From positions 1-12,831 of the forward strand of contig CAYNTG010000067.1 in the NCBI GenBank assembly GCA_964400105.1: a stretch of 12,831 nucleotides of DNA, given 5' to 3'. Source of the stretch: CAYNTG01 sp964400105. Its GTDB lineage: Bacteria; UBP14; UBA6098. Shown here one piece after another: positions 6,643-12,831 of the stretch; the first letter of the stretch is position 1, and each line of letters opens with the position of its first letter. A program made the position numbers and the translations under genes. A model generated the notes under the pieces. The model was given only the letters and a program-made list of their open reading frames with translations, was not told the DNA's origin and did no database searches.

Positions 6643-7956
6643 CTACTCCATATAAACGATCTTAGATATATATTTCTTATCGTTATATGAAGCTTCGATC
6701 ATATATACACCGGAAGAAACATCGGGTTTTGGTATCCAAGAAAAACTATTTGAATTCTTCGGTAATTGTAACGATTCGACCAAACGACCGCAAATATCAT
6801 ATATATTTAATTCGCAAATACCGTTATAAATGGAATGAATATAGATATGAACAGTGTTATTAAATGGATTTGGATATGACTTTAATTCTGGGCTATTTGG
6901 TATATTTTGGGCGGCAGAAATACCGAGAGGTCCGTTGTATATCCATAGAACAGCGTCCGCGATAACTACATCGCCGCCAGTCGCGTAACGATCTCCAATG
7001 TTGACATAGCCGCCGGAACCGGCGCTAAAATCGAAATTACCGAGATAATGCCACGCTGAACCGCCGCTCTTCTGCGAAACAAAAAACGAGTCGTTGGAAA
7101 CGCCGAAAACACACACAAAAACGCTGTCGCAGCGGTTAGTTCCATAAAGCCACCACATATAGACGGAGTATTCGCCGGAATCTTCGATATATGGCGACCA
7201 GTGTGCCCAGTTTTCGATAGAATCGGTGGCATCGCACCAAAGATAATCGCCGTTCCATCCACCGGAATAGGTGCCGCTGTTCCACGGCCCGCCGGATCTG
7301 AATTCCGGATCGCCGTTATCGACGATTATGGAATCCGCAGGCCCGTAGATATATGTCGGCGGCGCAATTCCCCGGTGGTTGCAATATCCCTTCGCATACG
7401 CATACCCTTGCCGCCCCTCGTGATCGTTCCAGTTGGTGGCATATCGCCGGGATTCGTCCCAATCGACATTATAATCGATAAATGACCCCTCGCCGAGGAT
7501 CGATGGCATCGTGGTGTTCAGCAGAACGTAATAGCTCGCCGTTTTCGTGCCGCGATCGTGATAACCGTGTGCCCATAAAAGCTCGGGATGCACGAGGTTG
7601 CGCAGGTTAAAACTGTTTGCGCTGCCGCTGCCGTAACAGAATGTCTCTTGCCCCTGAGTTGCGCCGTCGAATGCGTTTTCGTGAATCGACATGAAACGCT
7701 CCCAGCCGCCGGAATTGGCTATGCTGCAGCGATCGGAGAGCGAGACATGGATATCTGTGGTGCGTGTCATGCCGACCGCAACGCCGGCCGATTCGAGATA
7801 TGATTTTGCGTGATACGCCACATCGAGATTGGCGGCTTTTTCGGTATATGACGGCCCCGATGCCCCCGTATCGCTGCCGCCGTGGCCGGGATCGAGAATA
7901 ACATCCGCAGCTATTGCCGCGAAGACGAACAACAATATCAAAATCGTATATTTCAT
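6643..7956 (-). CDS. Secreted N-acetylmuramoyl-L-alanine amidase with golvesin-like domain and T9SS sorting tail, 437 aa
   Basis: Domain order: signal peptide (1-17); an Amidase_3 zinc hydrolase with ligands H25 (DPGHGG), E39 (TEK) and H92 (SIHENA) and likely catalytic E156 (GEGSFIDY); a golvesin C-terminal-like beta domain (about 209-340: IIVDNGDPEF, then SGGWNGDYLW, WSPYIEDSGEYSVYMWW and DVVIADAVLW); and a C-terminal T9SS type-A sorting/FlgD-like domain (about 355-437; SYPNPFNNTV, then GRLVESL and SGVYMIEA). The enzyme class cleaves the amide between muramic acid and the stem peptide. Export by T9SS would place it at the cell surface or outside, so it could act on neighbouring cells, debris or its own wall. 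Its ATG overlaps the TGA of the upstream propeller gene (ATGA, 7953-7956), implying translational coupling. G+C falls sharply near 6895, where the sorting domain begins. Confidence 0.9.
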   Translation of the reverse strand: MKYTILILLFVFAAIAADVILDPGHGGSDTGASGPSYTEKAANLDVAYHAKSYLESAGVAVGMTRTTDIHVSLSDRCSIANSGGWERFMSIHENAFDGATQGQETFCYGSGSANSFNLRNLVHPELLWAHGYHDRGTKTASYYVLLNTTMPSILGEGSFIDYNVDWDESRRYATNWNDHEGRQGYAYAKGYCNHRGIAPPTYIYGPADSIIVDNGDPEFRSGGPWNSGTYSGGWNGDYLWCDATDSIENWAHWSPYIEDSGEYSVYMWWLYGTNRCDSVFVCVFGVSNDSFFVSQKSGGSAWHYLGNFDFSAGSGGYVNIGDRYATGGDVVIADAVLWIYNGPLGISAAQNIPNSPELKSYPNPFNNTVHIYIHSIYNGICELNIYDICGRLVESLQLPKNSNSFSWIPKPDVSSGVYMIEASYNDKKYISKIVYME

Positions 7957-8894
7957 TTAAAATCTTTGATATCGAGTTCTTTTCGAAAAACTCGTCCATC
8001 GCGACTAACGACCAAAAGGCCGAATTTGGGGGAATAGTCCGCATTAATAATAATCATATCGGGCGGGTTCGATTTGAAAACCTCGAAAATTTCGCCGAAA
8101 TGTTCTTCATCCAAATGAAAGAAATATAAATTGTTATCTATGATTTCCGTGCCGTTGTCGAGTAGCCTCATGAACATTATGCCGAATGGATTATCCACGA
8201 AACGCGGCGTATCTCCGATAGGGAGGTGTCGAACGGAAAGATCGCGTGTATCGAATAATATCATCGAGCCGCCAAGCTCCTCCGCAACGATAAATCTTCC
8301 GTCCGTCGAGGCCTTCGGCGCAAATATATATTTCTCGCTTTTAATTTGAAAATCGAGCGCAACAGGCAAAATGTCGCCTGTTGTTCCGTCCATGCGAAAC
8401 GCCCGACCGTCGCGGTCGCACCAGAAAAAGCCATTTTCCAGAGCGGCTATAAGATAAGCGCCGCCGGGTAATTTATCGATTAGTTCACCATCGACGGAAT
8501 ATATAAATATCTCCTCACCGTCCGAGAAGGCGATATCGCCGCCCGGAGTGAAGACCGGCGGCCCTGGATGGTATCCGTTGTAGATCGGACTTGATTTGCG
8601 CTGCGAGAAATTGTAAAGATGAACGACGCCCTCGCCGTCTGTTTCGGCATATCCGGTGAATGTAACTTTTCCGTCGGTCGAAATTGCAGGGCGATATCCA
8701 GCCTTCCAATCGGTAGAAATCGTATCTAGACCCGATTCGCTCCAGATATAAAGACCGCGATAGTTCGCGCCCGTTAGAAGTATTTCTCCATCTTGGAGCC
8801 ATTTGGCGTCGAGCCAGAAACCATCAGGGGCGGACGGCTCGGAAACAGCAGTCGCTATAAAAACCGATATAATACAGAAAAATGCCCACAGCAA
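7953..8894 (-). CDS. Secreted beta-propeller-like (TolB/PD40-type) protein, 313 aa
   Basis: A TTG start at 8894 is chosen because a full GGAGGT lies seven bases upstream; no ATG in this frame is near it. The signal peptide covers about residues 1-18 (MLWAFFCIISVFIATAVS). The mature protein shows recurring blades in which a strand ends in a D-G turn: AKWLQDGEILLTG, PAISTDGKVTFTG, VFTPGGDIAFSDGEEIFIYS, PKASTDGRFIVAEE and FGLLVVSRDGRVF. This is the pattern of TolB/WD40-like (PD40) propellers; I count about five to six blades. No catalytic motif is seen, so a binding or scaffolding role is likely. It is the first gene after the promoter at 8928-8955 and overlaps the amidase by 4 bases, so the two proteins probably work in the same place. 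The ligand is unknown. Confidence 0.8.
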   Translation of the reverse strand: MLWAFFCIISVFIATAVSEPSAPDGFWLDAKWLQDGEILLTGANYRGLYIWSESGLDTISTDWKAGYRPAISTDGKVTFTGYAETDGEGVVHLYNFSQRKSSPIYNGYHPGPPVFTPGGDIAFSDGEEIFIYSVDGELIDKLPGGAYLIAALENGFFWCDRDGRAFRMDGTTGDILPVALDFQIKSEKYIFAPKASTDGRFIVAEELGGSMILFDTRDLSVRHLPIGDTPRFVDNPFGIMFMRLLDNGTEIIDNNLYFFHLDEEHFGEIFEVFKSNPPDMIIINADYSPKFGLLVVSRDGRVFRKELDIKDFK

Positions 8895-8927
8895 TTTTAT
8901 TACCTCCTAAAAAACGGATACGCAATG

Positions 8928-8955
8928 AATTTAACGAATGAAAGCGTTTTGTCAA
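8928..8955 (-). promoter_or_regulatory. Probable sigma-70 promoter of the propeller-amidase operon
   Basis: On the minus strand an exact TTGACA (plus 8950-8955) and TAAATT (plus 8928-8933) are 16 bases apart. Transcription would begin near 8921, leaving a leader of about 27 bases that contains the GGAGGT ribosome site before the TTG start. The -10 matches 4 of 6 consensus bases. Confidence 0.55.
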
Positions 8956-9014
8956 GGTCAGCCTATGTGAGACTGTCCCGATACAATTATATCGAAGTCG
9001 AGATGAAGAGGGAA

Positions 9015-9257
9015 GGTTGGCGCGGGAAGTGGGTTGGGATGGGTAGGGGTTTTTGCGGCCGAAATTATCATATTCAATTATTCCTTAATGGCCGTAGCAA
9101 AAACCGTGACAACCGCGGGGGATGGGTTGAAATATCAATTTTTTTGCGGCAAATCCGGCTGGCACGCTCCGTGCTTTGTGCTCATAAGGAATAATTTATT
9201 AATATATATCGCACGCACGCATTCCCATCCCGGCGCCCGGCCGCTCTCGCGCCAGCC
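9015..9257. repeat. Intergenic inverted-repeat element R2 (MITE-like, 243 bases)
   Basis: Three nested pairs of complementary segments bracket this stretch: GGTTGGCGCGGGA (9015-9027) against TCTCGCGCCAGCC (9245-9257), 11 of 13 pairing; GGGATGGG (9036-9043) against CCCATCCC (9224-9231), perfect; and AATTATTCCTTA (9076-9087) against TAAGGAATAATT (9185-9196), perfect over 12. Together they make a long imperfect foldback with terminal inverted repeats, like a non-autonomous element or a large structured RNA. Its left part matches R1 at 1123-1261. A small hairpin, GCACG-CTC-CGTGC, lies at 9162-9174. It fills much of the gene-free 8895-9362 region between the divergent propeller and fxsA genes; the frames across it encode nothing recognisable. 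Confidence 0.6.
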
Positions 9258-9279
9258 GGTCTTACGGACGGATAAATCA

Positions 9280-9294
9280 AAGCGAAAATCGCTT
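9280..9294. other. Small inverted repeat upstream of fxsA
   Basis: AAGCGA-AAA-TCGCTT forms a perfect 6-bp stem with a 3-base loop, 69 bases before the fxsA start. It could be a protein site or a leader hairpin. No convincing -35/-10 pair for fxsA was found; TATATT at 9348-9353 overlaps the start of the ribosome site. Confidence 0.35.
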
Positions 9295-9362
9295 AACAGG
9301 ATTTTAAGCAAAAACTAAATTTCCTTTCATTACATGGCGATTTCGATTATATTGGGAGCGAC

Positions 9363-9809
9363 ATGTTTATTCGACTGCTAATACTTTTTACGCTCGTGCC
9401 TATTGGCGAGCTTGCATTGCTGATAACGATCGGTCGTCATATCGGTGTTTGGCCGACGATAGGAATCGTTCTCGTGACCGGGGTTGCCGGGAGCATTCTT
9501 TTAAAGTGGCAGGGATTCGAGACATGGCGAAGATTCAAGTCGGAGCTTTCTTCGGGATCATTTCCCGGAAGCACGATTATCGAGGGAGTCGCCATTCTTA
9601 TAGGCGGGGCGTTTTTGCTGACTCCCGGCGTTGTTACGGATTTTGCCGGTTTGCTTCTTTTGATTCCTACTTCGCGGGCGATTTTGATAAAAATTATTAA
9701 AGTATATCTTAAAAAGCGGTTCGATCTCGATGAATTTATCGAGATCGCCGACCGCGAAGATCGCCCGCCGAAAAACGAAACACTCGATCCGACCATGCGT
9801 GTCGATTGA
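9363..9809 (+). CDS. fxsA: FxsA family membrane protein, 148 aa
   Basis: The protein matches the small FxsA family of cytoplasmic-membrane proteins. N-terminal LVPIGELALLITIGRHIGVW leads into GIVLVTGVAGSILLKWQGFE, and the second conserved block reads FLLTPGVVTDFAGLLLLIPTSR. Hydrophobic segments lie at about 2-22, 29-47 and 71-100, followed by a charged, hydrophilic tail from about residue 114. In Escherichia coli, overproduction of FxsA relieves exclusion of phage T7 by the F plasmid; its normal role is not established, and none can be inferred here. GGGAG at 9354-9358 lies four bases before the ATG. It is a single gene: the upstream gene is divergent, and the downstream gene is convergent, ending only 10 bases away. 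Confidence 0.9.
   Translation: MFIRLLILFTLVPIGELALLITIGRHIGVWPTIGIVLVTGVAGSILLKWQGFETWRRFKSELSSGSFPGSTIIEGVAILIGGAFLLTPGVVTDFAGLLLLIPTSRAILIKIIKVYLKKRFDLDEFIEIADREDRPPKNETLDPTMRVD
9711..9747 (-). terminator. Possible terminator of the envelope-protein operon, inside the fxsA 3' end
   Basis: A perfect 10-bp stem, CGATCTCGAT (9722-9731) with ATCGAGATCG (9738-9747), has a 6-base loop. Read on the minus strand it is followed, after six bases, by TTTTT (9715-9711), so it could stop transcripts coming from the convergent gene that ends at 9820. On the plus strand no T run follows. The 6-base gap before the T run makes this less than ideal. Confidence 0.35.
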
Positions 9810-9819
9810 GCGTCAAGGA

Positions 9820-10455
9820 TTAGATGTCGAATATATAACCGATTGTCAGGTAATAGTTTAAGCCGTTATTCCAGCGGTCTGGCCAGCTTTGTTCGTCCTG
9901 GAACGGAAGAGGTTCTCCCCAGTGATCGAGCTCGCCGTCGTAATGCATTCCCGCGCCGATGGTCAGATTGTCCCATGGATTACTCACGATTTCCCCCCAT
10001 CCTGCCACAAAACCGTTGCCCATCGCAATAGTAAATTCTGCACCGATATATTCGCGTTCGAGCCAGAAAGTATAATTCGACGAGAATTTAAGGCCGATTA
10101 TTAGGTCGTGAAATCGATAGTTATCCCGAATCTCGCTGAGATGCAAACCAACCGCCAAATCCAGTCCGACGAGACCGCCGGCCAGATCGATGCCGCCCGC
10201 CGTCGCCATCGGAATAATATTATAGTAAAGGCCGTCCTCGCCGTAATCGCGGATCTGCCCGATGCCGAGCAGTGCATATCGCGGTCGCAATTCGATCCAC
10301 TCGAAAGCGCCTTGAGGTTCCTCGACCTCAGCCTCGATCTCGAATCGCAGCCCGTCGAAACCGCCGATATCGACTTCGATGCTCCTGTCGAATGCGTAGA
10401 TCGTCGCAGTTATCGTAAGTATCGCGAATATCGAAGCTAATAAAAAGCGCCTCAT
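9820..10455 (-). CDS. Probable outer-membrane barrel-like protein, 211 aa
   Basis: The signal peptide covers residues 1-21 (MRRFLLASIFAILTITATIYA). The mature part consists of alternating strands with aromatic ends and Gly-rich turns (RYALLGIGQIRDYG, GGLVGLDLAVGLHLSEI, LTIGAGMHYDGELDHWGE) and finishes in NYYLTIGYIFDI, a plausible final barrel strand although the last residue is Ile rather than Phe. The size suits an 8-10 stranded barrel. No family is recognised. Its ATG overlaps the TGA of the preceding gene (ATGA, 10452-10455), so synthesis is probably coupled to that protein. It converges on fxsA with a 10-base gap. Confidence 0.75.
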   Translation of the reverse strand: MRRFLLASIFAILTITATIYAFDRSIEVDIGGFDGLRFEIEAEVEEPQGAFEWIELRPRYALLGIGQIRDYGEDGLYYNIIPMATAGGIDLAGGLVGLDLAVGLHLSEIRDNYRFHDLIIGLKFSSNYTFWLEREYIGAEFTIAMGNGFVAGWGEIVSNPWDNLTIGAGMHYDGELDHWGEPLPFQDEQSWPDRWNNGLNYYLTIGYIFDI

Positions 10456-11096
10456 TCGATTTTTAACGCCATTCCAAAAGCGCCGTCCGTGCCGACCGCC
10501 GGTTCGATCGATGCGTTTCGAGCGCCGACGCCATACTTAAACCTGACAGCATCGCGTTTCCTCTCGATAGTCGAGATTCCGTCGATCCAGTCGTATATAA
10601 GCTCGCCCGCGATCAGTGCTGCGCCGAATCCTATAAGAACCGCCACGCCGGTTTCCAACTCAGCACTTTTTTTGATACGGTAAAGCTCATAATCGATCTG
10701 GTCGCCCTCCATGATACGCGGGATTTTCTCGTAGCGGTTGCCATCGATCTCGACGATCTCGTAATCGCTTTTTGGCCATTCTTCATCGCCGGCCAAAAGC
10801 GCTCCGGTAGCTATCGATGCAAGCCCCAAACCCGCAGCACCGACACATATCCATCCCTTTGTGTCGTCGTCGGCATAAAAATGAAGCATCCCCGGCACCG
10901 GAATGGACATTAGCATCAGCCCGACCGAGATTCGGCGGTTGGCATCGCGGTATTCCTGAAATGTCATATCTGCAGGAATCTCGTAGATAGGCGTCTCGGC
11001 AAGCACGTCTCCTCCGCTGCCGCCGAACATAAACTGCTGCGCCGCTATCGATCCGGCAATCGCCAAAAGAAGTCCCAATAATATCGCAGCTCTCAT
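10452..11096 (-). CDS. Exported protein of unknown family with two hydrophobic segments, 214 aa
   Basis: The signal peptide covers residues 1-19 (cleavage near SIAA/QQ). After a 60-residue linker come PVPGMLHFYADDDTKGW and a Gly/Ala-rich hydrophobic segment (about 81-103), an acidic and Tyr-rich middle (104-143), and a second Gly/Ala-rich segment (about 149-171, GVAVLIGFGAALIAGELIYDWI). The closing FKYGVGARNAS...FGMALKIE looks like outer-membrane strands. The order of a pre-TM GMLHFY element followed by two small-residue membrane segments recurs in envelope proteins of FCB-like bacteria, but I assign no function. GGAGG five bases before the ATG supports the start. The next gene overlaps by 4 bases, and the M1 peptidase gene is divergent, with shared promoter DNA. 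Confidence 0.75.
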   Translation of the reverse strand: MRAAILLGLLLAIAGSIAAQQFMFGGSGGDVLAETPIYEIPADMTFQEYRDANRRISVGLMLMSIPVPGMLHFYADDDTKGWICVGAAGLGLASIATGALLAGDEEWPKSDYEIVEIDGNRYEKIPRIMEGDQIDYELYRIKKSAELETGVAVLIGFGAALIAGELIYDWIDGISTIERKRDAVRFKYGVGARNASIEPAVGTDGAFGMALKIE

Positions 11097-11128
11097 CGTT
11101 CCTCCGGGATTAAAAATTCCATTTATTT

Positions 11129-11156
11129 AAAATACATACTATTTGGCTGAGGTCAA
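11129..11156 (-). promoter_or_regulatory. Probable promoter of the envelope-protein pair
   Basis: On the minus strand TTGACC (plus 11151-11156) and TATTTT (plus 11129-11134) are separated by 16 bases. The -35 overlaps the left arm of the inverted repeat at 11152-11173. The -10 matches four of six consensus bases. Confidence 0.45.
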
Positions 11157-11173
11157 CCGGTTAATCGGTTGAC
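11152..11173. promoter_or_regulatory. Perfect 8-bp inverted repeat between divergent promoters (candidate operator)
   Basis: GTCAACCG (11152-11159) and CGGTTGAC (11166-11173) are exact inverted copies separated by GTTAAT. Each arm supplies most of a -35 hexamer, one for each direction. The 14-base centre-to-centre spacing is compatible with a dimeric repressor site, but the symmetry could also arise simply from two back-to-back -35 boxes. Confidence 0.6.
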
Positions 11174-11197
11174 TCGATATATTATATTATATATACT
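11169..11197 (+). promoter_or_regulatory. Sigma-70 promoter of the M1 aminopeptidase gene
   Basis: TTGACT (11169-11174) and TATACT (11192-11197) are exactly 17 bases apart, with five of six matches in each box. Transcription would begin near 11204, about 20 bases before the start codon, with AGGAG at 11215-11219 in the leader. Confidence 0.75.
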
Positions 11198-11224
11198 TAA
11201 ATACACAACATAAAAGGAGCTATG

Positions 11225-12831
11225 ATGAAGTATCTTGCTATCCTATTTCTTTCATTTTCCGTTTTCGCCGCACCTTTGGAATTCATGGACATCACCGATA
11301 CGCCGGAGCCTTCGCCAGCTTTCGACCTCGGCCAGATCGATGTCCTTAATTATAATCTCGAATTCATATTCAATGACGACGATTCCGGATTTATCTGGAA
11401 CGCGGAGATCGAGTTCGTGAATCTCGTCGATAGGGATTCGATCTATTATTTCGATCTCGTCGGAACGGAGTTTCCGTGTGTGACTGCATATATTTATCCC
11501 GATTCTACCGATAGCCTGGAATTTGTCTATGCCGAACATGTCGAAACGCTTTTGACCGTGGAGCTTGGCCCCCTGTCGATAGGCGACATCGTTCGACTTC
11601 GAGTCGAGGGGGACCGAACATCCTACGGCAACGGATTTTATCGCGATCCGGGCGGCGGCGAATACTGGGTCTATACGCTCTTCTGGCCATCGCTCGCCAG
11701 ATACGCTTTCCCCTGTATCGATCATCCGGCGGACAGGGCGAAATGCACGATGAAGATCGTCGCGCCGGATGGGATGATCGTCGCCAGCGGTGGCGCTTTC
11801 ATCGACTCCGTCGCTTCGACGATTCACACCGACCACATCGAGTGGACATTCCGCTTCGACGATCCGGTATGCACCTACAATATCAGCTTTGCCGCCGGGC
11901 CATATGCCGAGATAATCGACACGACGCTCGATTCGCTGCAGGTGAAATCGTTCGCGTATCCATCGCGGCTTTCCCAGACGGAATACGATTTCGCCCGCAT
12001 TCCACAGATGATCGAGCTTTGGGATTCCCTTTTCGGAGATTATCCCTTTCCATCGGTCGGCTGCGTCGCGGTGCCGATGGATGTTTGGGGCGGAGCTGGT
12101 GGAATGGAGCATCAGATGCTCCCGCAGATCGGCGACCTCCTCATCACGGGATCGCGGACATACGAGAAGGTTGTCGCGCATGAGCTTGCGCACCAATGGT
12201 TCGGCGACTGTATCGGGATCGCGCGATGGGAGGATTTCTGGCTCAACGAGGGGATCGCGGTCTATTCCGAGGTGCTCTGGGTCGAACACACCGATGGCTC
12301 ATTTCAGGCGAGGGCATATATGAGTAATGAGGAATCGTATTATAAGAGTTGGGCGGCATCGAACGGCGATTTCCCAGTTTTCGACCCTGCGAGCTATCTT
12401 TCGCCGATCCCTTACAACAAGGGCGCTTGCTGGTGGCACATGCTTCGATGGATGCTCGGCGACGACGATTTCTTCGCATTTTTACCATACTATTTCGAGC
12501 GCTTCAAATACCTGACCGTCACGACCGACTCGATGCGGCTTGCGCTCGACGATTTCACTTCGGGCGATTGGGGATGGTATCTCGATCAGTGGATTTACGG
12601 ACAGGGCTATCCGGATTATCTTTACGACCGATATGTTCGCCACGACTCGACCGGCTGGTGGATAGACGTCAATCTTCGGCAGGCGCAGACCGCGCCGTCG
12701 TGCACCCTTTTCACGAATCCGGTTCCGCTGGAGATTTTCACGCCCGATTCGACGATAGCGACCGTCATCTCGCCGACCTCGCGCGACCATTGGGAGCGCA
12801 TCGCCCTCGACGATACGATAGATTACATCGT
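11225..12831 (+). CDS. Secreted M1 family zinc aminopeptidase (3' end outside window)
   Basis: The frame stays open to the right edge (535 codons seen). The signal peptide is about 1-15 (MKYLAILFLSFSVFA). The N-terminal beta domain is followed by the gluzincin catalytic domain: WGGAGGMEHQ (E295, the exopeptidase-type GxMEN motif with His in place of Asn), zinc site HELAH (H319, E320, H323) and the third ligand E342 in WLNEGIAVYSE exactly 18 residues later, then Y397 in PYNKGACWW, the expected catalytic tyrosine. All elements of an active M1 metallopeptidase are therefore present; it would remove N-terminal residues from peptides outside the cytoplasm. ATG at 11225 lies five bases after AGGAG; the adjacent ATG at 11222 is only two bases away and less likely. 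The missing C-terminus may hold helical and sorting domains. It is divergent from the envelope-protein pair. Confidence 0.93.
   Translation, partial: MKYLAILFLSFSVFAAPLEFMDITDTPEPSPAFDLGQIDVLNYNLEFIFNDDDSGFIWNAEIEFVNLVDRDSIYYFDLVGTEFPCVTAYIYPDSTDSLEFVYAEHVETLLTVELGPLSIGDIVRLRVEGDRTSYGNGFYRDPGGGEYWVYTLFWPSLARYAFPCIDHPADRAKCTMKIVAPDGMIVASGGAFIDSVASTIHTDHIEWTFRFDDPVCTYNISFAAGPYAEIIDTTLDSLQVKSFAYPSRLSQTEYDFARIPQMIELWDSLFGDYPFPSVGCVAVPMDVWGGAGGMEHQMLPQIGDLLITGSRTYEKVVAHELAHQWFGDCIGIARWEDFWLNEGIAVYSEVLWVEHTDGSFQARAYMSNEESYYKSWAASNGDFPVFDPASYLSPIPYNKGACWWHMLRWMLGDDDFFAFLPYYFERFKYLTVTTDSMRLALDDFTSGDWGWYLDQWIYGQGYPDYLYDRYVRHDSTGWWIDVNLRQAQTAPSCTLFTNPVPLEIFTPDSTIATVISPTSRDHWERIALDDTIDYI

Noticed and set aside
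8793..9318. Plus-strand open frames of 94-133 codons across R2
   Set aside because: They overlap the propeller gene start and the inverted-repeat element, lack any family resemblance, and their weak likeness to the R1 frames follows from the shared DNA landmarks.
12086..12115. GGMEH instead of GAMEN in the M1 peptidase, as a sign of lost or altered activity
   Set aside because: His in place of the last Asn occurs in other M1 peptidases of FCB-type bacteria, as far as I recall, and all zinc and catalytic residues are intact.
11252..12289. 345-codon open frame on the minus strand
   Set aside because: It is antisense to the M1 peptidase, which has all catalytic motifs. Its Arg/Asp/Ile-rich composition is what the reverse strand of a G+C-rich gene gives.
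1..12831. CRISPR arrays, insertion sequences with transposases, phage genes, toxin-antitoxin pairs, biosynthetic clusters
   Set aside because: No regularly spaced direct repeats, no transposase or integrase motifs and no recognisable defence or biosynthetic genes were seen in any frame.

Overview
The window reads as chromosomal DNA from an uncultured, Gram-negative bacterium of the Fibrobacterota-Chlorobiota-Bacteroidota (FCB) type or a neighbouring candidate phylum. This is inferred from: a secreted protein ending in a type IX secretion (T9SS) type-A sorting domain with the SYPNPFNN motif; several signal-peptide proteins that look like outer-membrane barrels; a PurN with the GGKGM(Y/F)G loop insertion familiar from Bacteroidota-like sequences; and consensus sigma-70 promoters (TTGACA / TATAAT). 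I cannot name the phylum from sequence alone.

Layout. 1-858 (minus): 5' part of a secreted protein that runs off the left edge. 859-1411: about 550 bases without a gene, holding a promoter, two heptameric tandem repeats and a G-rich intergenic repeat (R1). 1412-1486 (minus): tRNA-Glu(CTC) behind a perfect consensus promoter. 1625-4970 (plus): a barrel-like outer-membrane protein, a YtcJ-type amidohydrolase and purN, the last two overlapping by 8 bases. 8894-5010 (minus): a secreted beta-propeller-like protein, an N-acetylmuramoyl-L-alanine amidase with a golvesin-like domain and T9SS tail, and a GT-C type integral-membrane glycosyltransferase. 8895-9362: a gene-free stretch with the promoter of that operon and a 243-base inverted-repeat element (R2), related in its left part to R1. 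9363-9809 (plus): FxsA-family membrane protein. 11096-9820 (minus): two overlapping envelope-protein genes. 11225-12831 (plus): an M1 zinc aminopeptidase running off the right edge.

How the genes fit together. Most products act at or outside the cell envelope. Tight translational coupling (4-base ATGA overlaps at 7953-7956 and 10452-10455, 8-base overlap at 4356-4363) marks three gene pairs. The M1 peptidase and the envelope-protein pair are transcribed divergently from a region in which both predicted -35 elements lie in or against the arms of one perfect 8-bp inverted repeat. Only purN and the tRNA are clear housekeeping functions.

I see no complete new defence, mobile or biosynthetic system. 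The best leads are the shared divergent-promoter palindrome, the two related non-coding elements, the abrupt drop in G+C at the sorting domain of the amidase, and the propeller/amidase pair.
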